Shown here: positions 19,137 to 26,785 of the stretch, piece after piece
How positions within the stretch are numbered: the first letter of the stretch is position 1
Layout of the letters: every line of letters begins with the position of its first letter
Assembly (NCBI RefSeq): GCF_003337425.1
Contig: NZ_QPJU01000001.1
Coordinates: 124,001 to 188,000, forward strand
Length of the DNA: 64,000 bases
Reading direction: 5' to 3'
Source: Extensimonas vulgaris
Lineage (GTDB): Bacteria > Pseudomonadota > Gammaproteobacteria > Burkholderiales > Burkholderiaceae_C
The notes under the pieces: model-generated
Seen by the model: the letters and a program-made list of their open reading frames with translations, nothing else
The model's database searches: none
Told to the model about the DNA's origin: nothing
Made by a program: the position numbers and the translations under genes

Positions 19137-19439
19137 TCACCTCGCTCCCATGGCCAAGGCAGTGGCGTCCACCCAGCGCGCGAAGGCAATGTCGAGTTCG
19201 GTGAGGCCACCTGCATCGTGTGTGGAAAATAAGATTTCCACTTGGTGATAGACATTGAACCACTCCGGATGGTGGTTTTGGCGTTCGGCTTCCAAGGCGG
19301 TGCGCGTCATGAATCCGAAGGCCGCTTTGAAGTCCGCAAAGCGCAGCGTGCGCCGGATGGCGTGACGTTCGGCATCGAACGTCCAGGCGGGTACCTGGGC
19401 CAAGGCGGATTGCAGAGCAGATCCTTCAAGTTTGGTCAT
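19137..19439 (-). CDS. phhB: 4a-hydroxytetrahydrobiopterin dehydratase (pterin-4a-carbinolamine dehydratase)
   Basis: Small single-domain protein of 100 residues that recycles the pterin cofactor of aromatic amino acid hydroxylases and can act as a transcription coactivator in other organisms. The family pattern is clear: AERQNHHPEWFNVYHQVEI followed by THDAGGLTELD, giving the two active-site histidines, the Trp/Tyr positions and the terminal Asp. No phenylalanine hydroxylase gene is adjacent, so its pathway role here is open. It sits alone between two clusters of REP-like palindromes within the cobalamin region, so its presence there may be incidental. Confidence 0.92.
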   Translation of the reverse strand: MTKLEGSALQSALAQVPAWTFDAERHAIRRTLRFADFKAAFGFMTRTALEAERQNHHPEWFNVYHQVEILFSTHDAGGLTELDIAFARWVDATALAMGAR

Positions 19440-19458
19440 GGCTTCCCCTTTCAGAAAA

Positions 19459-19552
19459 GAAAATTGGGGTCAAAGAAAGAAAATTGGGGTCAGATTCCAA
19501 TTTCTGGCGCCACGGGCAGACGGGGAAATAATTGGAATCTGACCCCAATTTC
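19459..19552. repeat. REP-like palindrome pair
   Basis: Two direct AAAATTGGGGTCA units (19459, 19480) are followed by the exact complement of the second, AATTGGAATCTGACCCCAAT (19529-19548). The arms form a perfect stem of about 20 bp. It lies just upstream of phhB and just downstream of the cobQ stop. I associate this word with REP sequences of RAYT-type transposases, from memory and not tested. Confidence 0.7.
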
Positions 19553-19554
19553 CC

Positions 19555-21135
19555 TCACGGCCCGATAGGCGCTTGCAGCACCCCCGGCGCAAAGGCGCGC
19601 TCGATCTCATCCGCGAGGCGCTCGAATGCGGCGTCCAGCGTCGGCGCCTGTGCGCCGAACAGGGCTTGCAGTACGCCCGCGTCTTCAAACAGGCCGTGCA
19701 GGTACACGCCGAGCACGTTGCCCGCGGTGTTTTGCCAGGCGATGTGGGGGATCAGTTCGTGCGCTACGTCGCCTTTGGCGGCCATGGCGGGGTGTTGCGC
19801 GGTGTGGCCGCTGTGGATTTCGTAGCCGGCGACGGGCACGCCGGCCAGCGGCGCCCAGGCGCCCGTGGCGGGGCCGAAGCGCGCTTGCGTGCGGCGCACG
19901 GTTTTGTGCGGGGCAAAACTGGTGACCAAGGGCAGCAGGCCGAGGCCCGGGGCGTTGCCATCGACATTGCCGTCAGCCTCGCCTTGGCTTTCGACGCCGT
20001 GCTGGTCGATCAGCGCCTCGCCCAGCATTTGCAGGCCGCCGCAAATGCCCAGCACCGCCCCGCCCTGCCCTGCGTGCGCGGCGATGGCGGCGTCCAGGCG
20101 CTGCGCACGCAGCCAGGCCAGGTCGGCCGCGGTGGCTTTGCTGCCGGGCAGCACGATCCAGTCGGCCCCTGCCAGCTGCGCCGGTGTGCGCGCCCAGGTC
20201 AGTTGCACGCCGGGCAGGTTTTTGAGCGGCTGGAATTCGTCAAGGTTGCTGATGCGCGGATAGGGGACGATCGCGATGCGGCGCGGTGCGCGATCCAAGG
20301 AACTATCTTTTGAATAGCTGCTTGTGCTTACCACACCTTCGCTAGAGGCCATTTTGGCTTGTAAAACCGGCAACGGCTGCGCGGCGGCCACGGGCCGGTC
20401 GTCGAACACGCCATCTTCCTCCGGCAGGCCGTGGCCAAAGCGCATGGGCAGCACGGCCACGGTGGGCACGCCGGTCAGACGTTCGAGCTGTTCGGGCGCG
20501 GGGGCCAGCAGGGCTGCGTCGCCGCGGAACTTGTTGAGCACGAAGCCGCGAATGCGCGCGCGCTCGGGCTCTGGCAGCAGCGCCCAGGTGCCGTACAGGT
20601 GGGCGAACGCGCCGCCGCGGTCGATGTCGGTCACGAGCAGGCAGCGCGCGTCGGCATGGCGTGCCACGCGCAGGTTGACGATGTCGCTGTCCATCAGGTT
20701 GATTTCGGCGGGCGAGCCCGCGCCCTCGATCACCACCACGTCGTTGTCGGCGCGCAGCGCGTCGAGCGCGGCGGCAATCTGCGGCCAGACCTGCGCACTG
20801 CGCGCGCGCCAGGGCAACGCGGTGAGTGCGGCGCTGACCTGCCCGAGCAGCACCACCTGGCTGTGCGTGTCGGCCTCGGGCTTGAGCAGCAACGGGTTCA
20901 TGCGCACCTCGGGCGCGGCGCGCGCGGCCAGCGCCTGGAAGTATTGCGCCGCGCCGATCTCGCCCATGCCGCCGGCCAGGTCGGGCACCACGCGCGCGTT
21001 GTTGCTCATGTTCTGCGCCTTGAACGGCGCCACCTTCAGGCCCTGCCGGGCATAGTGGCGGCACAGCGCCGTGGCGAGCCAGCTCTTGCCCGCGCCGCTC
21101 GAAGTGCCCAGCACCATGATGCAGCGCGCGCTCAT
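19555..21135 (-). CDS. cobQ: Cobyric acid synthase
   Basis: Glutamine-dependent amidotransferase that amidates adenosylcobyrinic a,c-diamide to cobyric acid. About 526 residues. The N-terminal dethiobiotin-synthetase-like P-loop reads VLGTSSGAGKSWLATALCRH, followed by KAQNMSNNARV. The C-terminal class I glutamine amidotransferase-like domain has GGAVLGICGGLQMLG with its nucleophilic Cys, and IHSGHT. The start at 21135 gives the standard N terminus, whereas the frame to 21201 adds a Pro/Arg-rich stretch. Between the two domains, around residues 260-279, the coding sequence contains a copy of the interspersed 40-60 bp repeat, an unusual Ser-rich insert. A two-gene module with serC-like homology lies upstream. 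Confidence 0.95.
   Translation of the reverse strand: MSARCIMVLGTSSGAGKSWLATALCRHYARQGLKVAPFKAQNMSNNARVVPDLAGGMGEIGAAQYFQALAARAAPEVRMNPLLLKPEADTHSQVVLLGQVSAALTALPWRARSAQVWPQIAAALDALRADNDVVVIEGAGSPAEINLMDSDIVNLRVARHADARCLLVTDIDRGGAFAHLYGTWALLPEPERARIRGFVLNKFRGDAALLAPAPEQLERLTGVPTVAVLPMRFGHGLPEEDGVFDDRPVAAAQPLPVLQAKMASSEGVVSTSSYSKDSSLDRAPRRIAIVPYPRISNLDEFQPLKNLPGVQLTWARTPAQLAGADWIVLPGSKATAADLAWLRAQRLDAAIAAHAGQGGAVLGICGGLQMLGEALIDQHGVESQGEADGNVDGNAPGLGLLPLVTSFAPHKTVRRTQARFGPATGAWAPLAGVPVAGYEIHSGHTAQHPAMAAKGDVAHELIPHIAWQNTAGNVLGVYLHGLFEDAGVLQALFGAQAPTLDAAFERLADEIERAFAPGVLQAPIGP
20301..20360. repeat. Interspersed repeat, copy 3 (inside cobQ)
   Basis: AATAGCTGCTTGTGCTTA followed by CGCTAGAGGCCATTTT is a full-length copy. 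It is translated in cobQ as a Ser-rich linker between the synthetase-like and amidotransferase domains. Confidence 0.75.
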
Positions 21136-21258
21136 GCGCACTCCCCCAGCCCGCACGGGCGGCGGGCGGCGCCATCGCCCCCATGGCAGTCCAGCGGCCA
21201 ACGCAGACGATGATTTGCAAAGCGGTGCCGGGCCCGCATACCGGCATGGACAGCGGCT

Positions 21259-22350
21259 TCAGCCATGGCGCGCAAAGTCTTCCATGAACTGCGCCAGGCG
21301 CTGCACGGCTTCGAGCGTGAGGCCGTTGTAGAGCGAGGCGCGTATGCCGCCCAGCGCGCGGTGCCCGGCCAGGCCCGAAAAGCCCGCGGCCTGCGCTTGG
21401 GCCAGAAAGCGCTGCGTCGCCGCGGCATCGGGCAGCTCGAACACCACGTTCATGCGCGAGCGGTCGGCCACTGCCGCGCGGCCGCGGTACACGCCGGGAT
21501 GCGCATCAATCAGGTCGTAGAGCGTCTGGGCCTTGCGCTGGTTGATTTCAGCCATGCGCGCGAGGCCGCCGACTTCGTGCAGCAGCCAGCGCGTCACGAG
21601 CAGCACCACGTAGATCGCGAACACCGGCGGCGTGTTGAAGTTCGAGTGCGCGGCGGCGTGCGTGCGGTAGTCGAGAAAGTCGGGCAGGCCCTCGGGCGCG
21701 CGTGCCAGCAGCGCGTCGCGCACCAGCACCACGGTCACGCCCGCGGGGCCGATGTTTTTTTGTGCATGCGCGTAAATCAGCGCAAAACGCTCGGCCGCGC
21801 AGGGCGCCGAGAGGAAGTCCGAGGACATGTCACACACGCGCGGCACCTCGTCGAGGCCCAGCACGCGGTGGAACTGCAGCCCCTCCACGGTCTCGTTCGA
21901 GACATAGTGCAGGTACGGTGCCGTGGGCGAAAACGGCAGCTCCGCGTCGCGCGGCAGGCGCCACCACTGCGCCGCCTCGCCGCTCCACAGCACGCGCACC
22001 GGCCCGTGCCCCTGCGCCGCACGCACGGCCTTGCCGCTCCAGTAGCCCGTGTGCAGGTATTCGGCGGGCTGCGTTGCGCCGTGCAGCAGCAGCATGGGCA
22101 CCATGGAAAACTGCTGCGTCGCGCCGCCTTGCAGCAGCAGCACGTGGTAGTCGTCGGGTAGCGCAAGCAATGTGCGCACGTTGCGCTCGAGCTCGGCGAT
22201 GACCGCGGCAAACCAGTCCGAGCGGTGGCTGATCCCCAGGATCGACAGGCCCACTTCGGGCACTTCGCGCACGGCTTGCTGCACTTGTTGCAGCACACTC
22301 TCGGGCAGCGCGCCGGGGCCGCCGGAAAAATTGAGGCTGTTGCGGTTCAT
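21259..22350 (-). CDS. serC: SerC-like phosphoserine aminotransferase (divergent)
   Basis: Class V PLP-dependent aminotransferase of 363 residues. SerC features are NFSGGPGALPESVL at the N terminus, ISHRSDWF, LLLQGGATQQFSMVPM, DMSSDFLS and the PLP lysine in YAHAQKNIGPAGV (Lys198). SerC normally makes 3-phosphoserine from 3-phosphohydroxypyruvate, for serine and, in some bacteria, PLP synthesis. The motifs differ visibly from textbook SerC (SGGPG rather than SAGPA). The gene is coupled by an ATGA overlap to an ATP-grasp gene inside a cobalamin cluster rather than near aroA/pheA, so a specialised paralogue is possible. Whether another serC exists cannot be seen here. Confidence 0.82.
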   Translation of the reverse strand: MNRNSLNFSGGPGALPESVLQQVQQAVREVPEVGLSILGISHRSDWFAAVIAELERNVRTLLALPDDYHVLLLQGGATQQFSMVPMLLLHGATQPAEYLHTGYWSGKAVRAAQGHGPVRVLWSGEAAQWWRLPRDAELPFSPTAPYLHYVSNETVEGLQFHRVLGLDEVPRVCDMSSDFLSAPCAAERFALIYAHAQKNIGPAGVTVVLVRDALLARAPEGLPDFLDYRTHAAAHSNFNTPPVFAIYVVLLVTRWLLHEVGGLARMAEINQRKAQTLYDLIDAHPGVYRGRAAVADRSRMNVVFELPDAAATQRFLAQAQAAGFSGLAGHRALGGIRASLYNGLTLEAVQRLAQFMEDFARHG

Positions 22351-23672
22351 GGCTGGGATGGTGGAACGGAAGAATCAGGTGGGGCCGAAAGCGCTGCGCC
22401 AGGCTGCGCGCCCGTGCGGCGCAGCAGCAAGTCGCGCACCGCCGTGCGCAGCCTGGCCATGTGGCGCTGCTTGAACGGAAACAGCGCCTCGGAATCCATC
22501 GCGTGCACCACCATGATGTGGTCGATCTCGAAGATCAGCAGGCGCCCGTCGGCCGCCTGCGCCGCGTCCATGCAGTAGTAGTCGAGCGCCAAGCGCTCCT
22601 GGATCGCCGCGAACGCCGCCTGGTGGCGCGCGCAAAAGGCGTCGAAGTCGTCCATGAAGCGGGCCTCCTCGGCACGCTTGGCCGCGTCTTCGTACATGCC
22701 TGCGTTCACGTAGTGCACCATCCAGTGCGCCGACGCGGCCATGTGGCTCACGTAAGGGCGGCCATCGACCATGGCGATGCGGAACTTGCGGTACAGGCCA
22801 TCGGCGCTGCGGTAGTCGATGAAAGGCGCAACGAAAAACGCTGGCTCCGGCACGCGCGCGAGGTACTCGGCAAGCTCCCGCGGCTGCGTGACGCGCGCAA
22901 GGTCGCGCCCGGCCTGCGAGCCCACGGGGCGCACGATCAGCGGGAACGCGCAATCTGCAAAAAGTGTAGCTGCCTGCGCGCGCTGCGCGGCCACTTCGGC
23001 GAGTTTTGACCTTTGCACCTGCACGATGGCCGGCATGCTGACGCCGGGCGCGCCCTGCAGCAGCGCGCTGAGCCGGTCGCGCCGCGTGGCCGGGATCAGC
23101 GCGGGCGCGTTGAGCACCGGCCGGCCCCAGTGCGCGAGCGCCTGTTCTAGCGCTGCGAGCAGCGGCGCATTCGCGTCCGAGTCGCCCAGCGCCACGAGCA
23201 CCGCGTCGTGCGCAGGGATAGGCGCAACGAACGGCTGCTCGGCACTGCCCAAGTAGTAAAAAATCAGCTCGATGTCGCTCTCTTCGAGCAGGCAGTCCAG
23301 CGGCGTGTTCGCGGCCAGGTCGCCCGGCACCATGAGCATCAGCAGGCGCCGCGTGGGCGGCGCGCACGTGGCGGCAATGCGATAGACACGCTGCAGCTGC
23401 AGCGCCTGCGCCTGCATCGCCAGGCCCAGGTCATGCTGTTCCAGACACTGCATGACGAGCGACAGGTTCAGCCACAGCGTGGCGTCGTCGGGCGATCGAT
23501 CCACCTGCGCGAGCAACGCCTGCGCCAGCGGCCGCAGATCCTCGCCCGCGATGCTCATGCGCAAAAACGGCGCGAGCCCGCGAAAGCGGCGCCAGGGTGC
23601 GGGCAGCTCGGGCGCGAACGCCGCGGGAGGCGCGGCAGGGGGCGCGAAATCAGAGGTGGATGAATGTGGCAT
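22347..23672 (-). CDS. TPR/ATP-grasp protein of unknown function
   Basis: A 441-residue protein that I do not recognise as a named family member. Residues about 40-110 look like tetratricopeptide helices (DDATLWLNLSLVMQCLEQHD). Residues about 150-195 form an alpha/beta segment, and 205-400 resemble an ATP-grasp fold. There a nucleotide-binding strand IVRPVGSQAGRD lies at about 246-257, YRKFRIAMVDGRPYVSH at 294-310, and a metal-site-like FEIDHIMV (E382, D384) near the end, with E-x-D instead of the usual E-x-N. Its stop overlaps the downstream serC-like start (ATGA), so the two are translationally coupled. A ligase or kinase role is inference. The start at 23672 avoids reading into repeat DNA upstream, but no good ribosome-binding site is visible. 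Confidence 0.6.
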   Translation of the reverse strand: MPHSSTSDFAPPAAPPAAFAPELPAPWRRFRGLAPFLRMSIAGEDLRPLAQALLAQVDRSPDDATLWLNLSLVMQCLEQHDLGLAMQAQALQLQRVYRIAATCAPPTRRLLMLMVPGDLAANTPLDCLLEESDIELIFYYLGSAEQPFVAPIPAHDAVLVALGDSDANAPLLAALEQALAHWGRPVLNAPALIPATRRDRLSALLQGAPGVSMPAIVQVQRSKLAEVAAQRAQAATLFADCAFPLIVRPVGSQAGRDLARVTQPRELAEYLARVPEPAFFVAPFIDYRSADGLYRKFRIAMVDGRPYVSHMAASAHWMVHYVNAGMYEDAAKRAEEARFMDDFDAFCARHQAAFAAIQERLALDYYCMDAAQAADGRLLIFEIDHIMVVHAMDSEALFPFKQRHMARLRTAVRDLLLRRTGAQPGAALSAPPDSSVPPSQP

Positions 23673-23674
23673 GG

Positions 23675-23726
23675 AACCCGGATTGTCCATGAGGCGGTGC
23701 TGAGCACCTACGCGGGCTCTGGCGGA
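23675..23726. repeat. Family A element, fragment
   Basis: AACCCGGATTGTCCATGAGG followed by about 30 bp closely matches the right half of the 4451-4627 element (complement strand). The other end is missing. It abuts a family B fragment and lies at the cobC / ATP-grasp gene boundary. Confidence 0.7.
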
Positions 23727-23734
23727 TGGCTGGG

Positions 23735-25156
23735 TCAGCGTAGGTAAGTAGGTTGGGGTGTAACCCAGCCTGCCTGCTGGGGCGCATTCTCGCTTTCGAC
23801 GCCCAAAGTCCGACAGGCTCCTGGCTGGCAATCCCTCCTTCGAGCGTCCGGCGCGCAAGCAGCGGTAGCGGCGTGCTCCACCGGGTGGGCGGACTCTTGC
23901 CGCACGCCCATTTCTTCCCACGCCCGCAGCAACGCATCCTGCGACGCCGGTGCACGCACGCCCAGGCGTACCAGGCCGGGCAGGCCGAACGAGCTGCAGT
24001 CGCGCAAGCGCACACCGTGGCGGCGCAGCTGCGCGCACAGCGCGGGCACGTCGGCGACCGGGGGGCGGGCGCAGAAAAACGGCGCTTCGCTCTCCAGCAC
24101 CTGCCAGCCCTGCGCCCGCAGGAGCGCAGTCTGGCGCGCCTTCCAGCGGCGCAGCGTGTGCAGGCTCTCTTGCAGCCAGGCGTGCACCGCGGGCTGCGTC
24201 CAGGCGGCCAGCAGCGCCACGCCGTGCGCACCGAGGGGCCACGACGGGGCCAGCGCCTCGAGCTGCACGACCATTTGCGCCACCATCGCCTCCTGCCCAC
24301 CCGCCGGGGCGATCGCGTAGGCCGCGCGCACGCCCGTCAGGCCCAGCGCCTTGTTGGGCGAATACAGCCGCCACACGGCGTCCAGCGCCGCTGCGTCCAG
24401 ACTGGGCTGGCCCGACAGGCGCAGCGGCGCGTAGGCGCAGTCGAGCACGCGCACCGTGGCAGGCGCGCCGACGGGTTCGTTGTACGGTTCTTCGCAAGGT
24501 TCATCGCGCAGACGTTCACGTACCCCTTCGCGCGGCCTTTCCATGGCCTTGTGCACAAGCCCGTCCACAGACCTATCCCCAAACCCATCCACAACCCTGT
24601 CCACAGCCACATCCCGTTGCATGCCGCCCTGCATCGCCGCCATGCGCCAGGCCACGAGCGCTGCATCCGCCTGCCCGAGCGGACTGCCGGGCTCGCAGGC
24701 CCAATGCAAGCCGGGCACGGAGGCATCACCCGCATCACCCGCATCACCCACTTCGTGCACGGCGTGCACCACGCGCAGCCCCCAGGCCCGCGCGGCGTGC
24801 GCGTAGTCGCCATAGCCATGTGGGGGCAGCGCCACGGTGCGCGTGCCGGGGGGCAGCGTGTGCGCGGCCCAGGCCGTGATGCGGTAGATGAACTCGCTCG
24901 CGCTGGCCGCGATCACGATGCGCGCGGGCGCCACGCCGTGCAAGGCCGCGAGCTGTGCGCGCAGCGCGGTGTAGGCCGGGTCGGGGTAGTGCGCCGCGTC
25001 GGCCTGCTGCACGGCAGCCAGCGCCAGCGGGCACGGGCCGCAAGCGTTCGCGTTGGTGGAAAAGTCGTGCGCGGCCACGCCCTGCGCGTCGGGCCCGCCG
25101 TGCACGCGCGCCCCGTTGCTTGCATTGCCCGAATTGCTTGCGACGTTCAAAGCCAA
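23735..25156 (-). CDS. cobC: Threonine-phosphate decarboxylase (cobalamin biosynthesis)
   Basis: PLP-dependent fold-type I enzyme (CobC of the aerobic nomenclature, CobD in Salmonella) that supplies aminopropanol phosphate for the nucleotide loop of cobalamin. Aminotransferase-like features are DFSTNANACGPCP, YPDPAYTALRAQLAALHGV, the PLP-lysine region RLYSPNKALGLTGVRAAY and LVRLGVRAP. The 473 residues are long for the family for two visible reasons. One is an insert near 175-225 built partly from 12-bp tandem repeats. The other is a C-terminal extension after about residue 420, of which 445-461 is encoded by a family B repeat. Its start overlaps the cbiB stop by 10 bp, indicating one operon. 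Confidence 0.85.
   Translation of the reverse strand: MALNVASNSGNASNGARVHGGPDAQGVAAHDFSTNANACGPCPLALAAVQQADAAHYPDPAYTALRAQLAALHGVAPARIVIAASASEFIYRITAWAAHTLPPGTRTVALPPHGYGDYAHAARAWGLRVVHAVHEVGDAGDAGDASVPGLHWACEPGSPLGQADAALVAWRMAAMQGGMQRDVAVDRVVDGFGDRSVDGLVHKAMERPREGVRERLRDEPCEEPYNEPVGAPATVRVLDCAYAPLRLSGQPSLDAAALDAVWRLYSPNKALGLTGVRAAYAIAPAGGQEAMVAQMVVQLEALAPSWPLGAHGVALLAAWTQPAVHAWLQESLHTLRRWKARQTALLRAQGWQVLESEAPFFCARPPVADVPALCAQLRRHGVRLRDCSSFGLPGLVRLGVRAPASQDALLRAWEEMGVRQESAHPVEHAATAACAPDARRRDCQPGACRTLGVESENAPQQAGWVTPQPTYLR
23776..23822. repeat. Palindromic element family B, copy 2 (right-end fragment inside cobC)
   Basis: The 47 bases ending CCAAAGTCCGACAGGCTCCT match the right arm of copies 1 and 4. 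On the cobC strand they encode [14 protein letters not shown], the same peptide and frame as in rlmD. Confidence 0.85.
24560..24607. repeat. Four 12-bp degenerate tandem repeats inside cobC
   Basis: Successive units CCCGTCCACAGA, CCTATCCCCAAA, CCCATCCACAAC and CCTGTCCACAGC are translated as a Val/Asp/Gly-rich insert. A separate 9-bp repeat (ATCACCCGC) lies nearby around 24724-24750. Both probably arose by replication slippage. Confidence 0.65.
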
Positions 25157-26196
25157 AATGCGCCTCCAGAAACTATCAAAACAGAAGCTGCCAGCGCAAG
25201 CAGACTAAGCACAAGCGGCACTTTTCGTGCCAATTTCAGCGCCGCCTGCACGTCGCCCGCCTGCACCACTCTCCCCGCGCCGTGCAGCTGATAGACACCG
25301 GGCTTGCCCAGCCGCACGCCCAGCGCGAGCGCCATTGCGGACATGGGCCAGCCGCTGTTGGGCGAAGGCGTGCGCGCCGCCTCGCGACGCAGCGTGCGCA
25401 AGGGCACGCGCTGCGCAGCACGCGGCGGCCAGCACGCAAGCGCCGCGAGCAGCAAGGCCGTCGCGCGCGCGGGTAGCCACGAGAGCACATCGTCCGCCCG
25501 CGCCGCCCATTTACCGGCCCACTGCCAATAGCGCCCGCCGTGCATGCAGGGGTACCCCCACATCGCATCGGCAGTGTTGGCAAAGCGGTACAGCGCTGCG
25601 CCGGGCAGCCCCGCCACGGCAAACCAAAAGAGCGGCGCCACCACCGAATCGTTCAAATTCTCGGCCAGGCTCTCGATGGCGCTCTCGCGCACCTGCGCCG
25701 CATCGAGCGCCGCCACGTCCCGGCTCACGAGCCAGGCCAGCCGTGCGCGCCCCGCAGCGAGCGACTGCGCCAGCGCCGCCTCCACAGCCCCTACCTCGGC
25801 CTCGAGCATGCGCCAGGCCAGCAGCGGCTTGAGCAGCACACCCAGCAGCAGCGCTGCAGGCAGCGCCGGCAATTGCAGCGCCGCCCATTGCAAGCCCCAA
25901 GAAGCTCCTACGACGATAGCTGCAAGCGCACACCAGACAAGCGCTGAGAGCCAAAAAGACCCAAAACCCCGCGCCGTGGGAACGCGCGGCGCGATGCGCG
26001 CACCCGCCCAACCCAGGCCGCGCCCCATCCACACGACCGGATGCCAGCGCGCGGGCGGCTCGCCCAGCAGCCGGTCGATCAGCAACGCGAACGCAGCAGC
26101 GGCCGCGAGCAGCATGGGGGAAACGTCTGGGAAATCAGAAATTGCCGAAATGAGCCCGAGCATGGGGCGGGATTGTCGCGGAGATGGAGGAGCCAT
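25147..26196 (-). CDS. cbiB: Adenosylcobinamide-phosphate synthase
   Basis: Polytopic inner-membrane enzyme (CbiB/CobD family) that attaches aminopropanol or its phosphate to adenosylcobyric acid. The 349 residues have several hydrophobic helices. Diagnostic blocks are DRLLGEPPARWHPVVWMG near the N terminus, SRDVAALDAAQVRESAIESL, AENLNDSVVAPLFWF and RFANTADAMWGY, and a C-terminal SPNSGWPMSAMALALGVRL. The first ATG (26196) or the internal one at 26163 could be used. Two copies of the interspersed repeat lie in its coding sequence. It is the first gene of the cobalamin run cbiB-cobC-ATP-grasp-serC-like-cobQ, and the 74 bp upstream are too short for a cobalamin riboswitch. Confidence 0.94.
   Translation of the reverse strand: MAPPSPRQSRPMLGLISAISDFPDVSPMLLAAAAAFALLIDRLLGEPPARWHPVVWMGRGLGWAGARIAPRVPTARGFGSFWLSALVWCALAAIVVGASWGLQWAALQLPALPAALLLGVLLKPLLAWRMLEAEVGAVEAALAQSLAAGRARLAWLVSRDVAALDAAQVRESAIESLAENLNDSVVAPLFWFAVAGLPGAALYRFANTADAMWGYPCMHGGRYWQWAGKWAARADDVLSWLPARATALLLAALACWPPRAAQRVPLRTLRREAARTPSPNSGWPMSAMALALGVRLGKPGVYQLHGAGRVVQAGDVQAALKLARKVPLVLSLLALAASVLIVSGGAFWL
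25171..25225. repeat. Interspersed repeat, copy 4 (cbiB 3' end)
   Basis: AACTATCAAAACAGAAGCTGCCAGCGCAAG-like sequence followed by the complementary half CTAAGCACAAGCG. It encodes the last residues of CbiB. Confidence 0.6.
25902..25960. repeat. Interspersed repeat, copy 5 (inside cbiB)
   Basis: ACGATAGCTGCAAGCGCA followed by ACAAGCGCTGAGAGCC. It is translated within a hydrophobic segment of CbiB. Confidence 0.65.
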
Positions 26197-26269
26197 CGCT
26201 TTGCCAATGGAGCGTCATAGCGTCGGCAGCGATTTTGACGGGCTTGCGGCACAGCGTCCGCGAAAGACA

Positions 26270-26299
26270 AACGCCGCAAACGGAAACCGTTGCGGCGTT
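26270..26299 (-). terminator. Terminator of the tRNA operon
   Basis: AACGCCGCAA (26270-26279) pairs perfectly with TTGCGGCGTT (26290-26299), and an inner CGG/CCG pair extends the stem. On the minus strand the hairpin is followed by a T-rich TTGTCTTTC. It separates tRNA-Asp from cbiB. Confidence 0.75.
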
Positions 26300-26370
26300 C
26301 TGATTTGACTTGTGAATCGTTGCCTTGCAAGCTAAAAAGCTTTTTCAAAACAACGACTTACAGATATCGG

Positions 26371-26447
26371 TGGCGGAGTGGACGGGACTCGAACCCGCGA
26401 CCCCCGGCGTGACAGGCCGGTATTCTAACCGACTGAACTACCACTCC
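26371..26447 (-). tRNA. tRNA-Asp(GTC)
   Basis: A 77-nt gene with CCA encoded. The acceptor stem is GGAGTGG/CCACTCC, the anticodon loop CTGTCAC has anticodon GTC, and the T arm is GCGGGTTCGAGTCCCGT. Confidence 0.97.
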
Positions 26448-26502
26448 GCGTCGGTACAGCGTTTGCTTCGCTTCTTGCGAAGCGAGCCAAGTGCTGCAAA
26501 CT

Positions 26503-26578
26503 TGGCGACCCTACGGGGATTCGAACCCCGGTACTCACCGTGAAAGGGTGATGTCCTAGGCCTCTAGACGATAGGGTC
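26503..26578 (-). tRNA. tRNA-Glu(TTC)
   Basis: A 76-nt gene with CCA encoded. The acceptor stem is GACCCTA/TAGGGTC, the anticodon loop CTTTCAC has anticodon TTC, and the T arm is CGGGGTTCGAATCCCCG. It lies 192 bp downstream of gltX, which charges it. Confidence 0.97.
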
Positions 26579-26603
26579 AAAACCAGGAACCAAAAAACTT
26601 TTT

Positions 26604-26630
26604 CTACAGCCCAACTGAGCTATCTCTGAC
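26604..26630 (-). other. Partial tRNA relic (5' acceptor strand and D arm only)
   Basis: On the minus strand this reads GTCAGAGATAGCTCAGTTGG, a tRNA-like 5' end and D arm, then breaks off without anticodon or T arm. It lies between intact tRNA-Ala and tRNA-Glu and is probably what remains of a duplicated tRNA. Confidence 0.5.
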
Positions 26631-26631
26631 T

Positions 26632-26707
<76 letters not shown>

Positions 26708-26755
26708 TTGGCAACTGAAAGCATCGTGTGCTTGTCGTCGTCATCAGAGCCTCGC

Positions 26756-26785
26756 ATTATAGGCCCTTTTTTAGCGATTTTTCAA
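26756..26785 (-). promoter_or_regulatory. Promoter of the tRNA operon
   Basis: On the minus strand TTGAAA (26780-26785) and a perfect TATAAT (26756-26761) are 18 bp apart, overlapping the gltX stop region and pointing at tRNA-Ala. Confidence 0.6.

Noticed and set aside
22960-23010. Interspersed repeat copy inside the ATP-grasp gene
   Set aside because: TGTAGCTGCCTGCGCGC is similar, but the tail is too degenerate to call with confidence.
23673-24497. Upstream extension of the ATP-grasp protein to 716 residues
   Set aside because: The extra part overlaps cobC in another frame and reads through repeat DNA with low-complexity sequence. The protein proper begins near 23672.
24560-24607. Cluster of DnaA boxes (a secondary origin) in cobC
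   Set aside because: Units resemble TTATCCACA only in the TCCACA core, none is a full match, and they are in-frame within a coding gene. Replication slippage explains them better.
26197-26370. Cobalamin riboswitch upstream of cbiB
   Set aside because: Only about 74 bp separate the tRNA terminator from cbiB, and no B12-box-like sequence or long multi-helix leader is visible.
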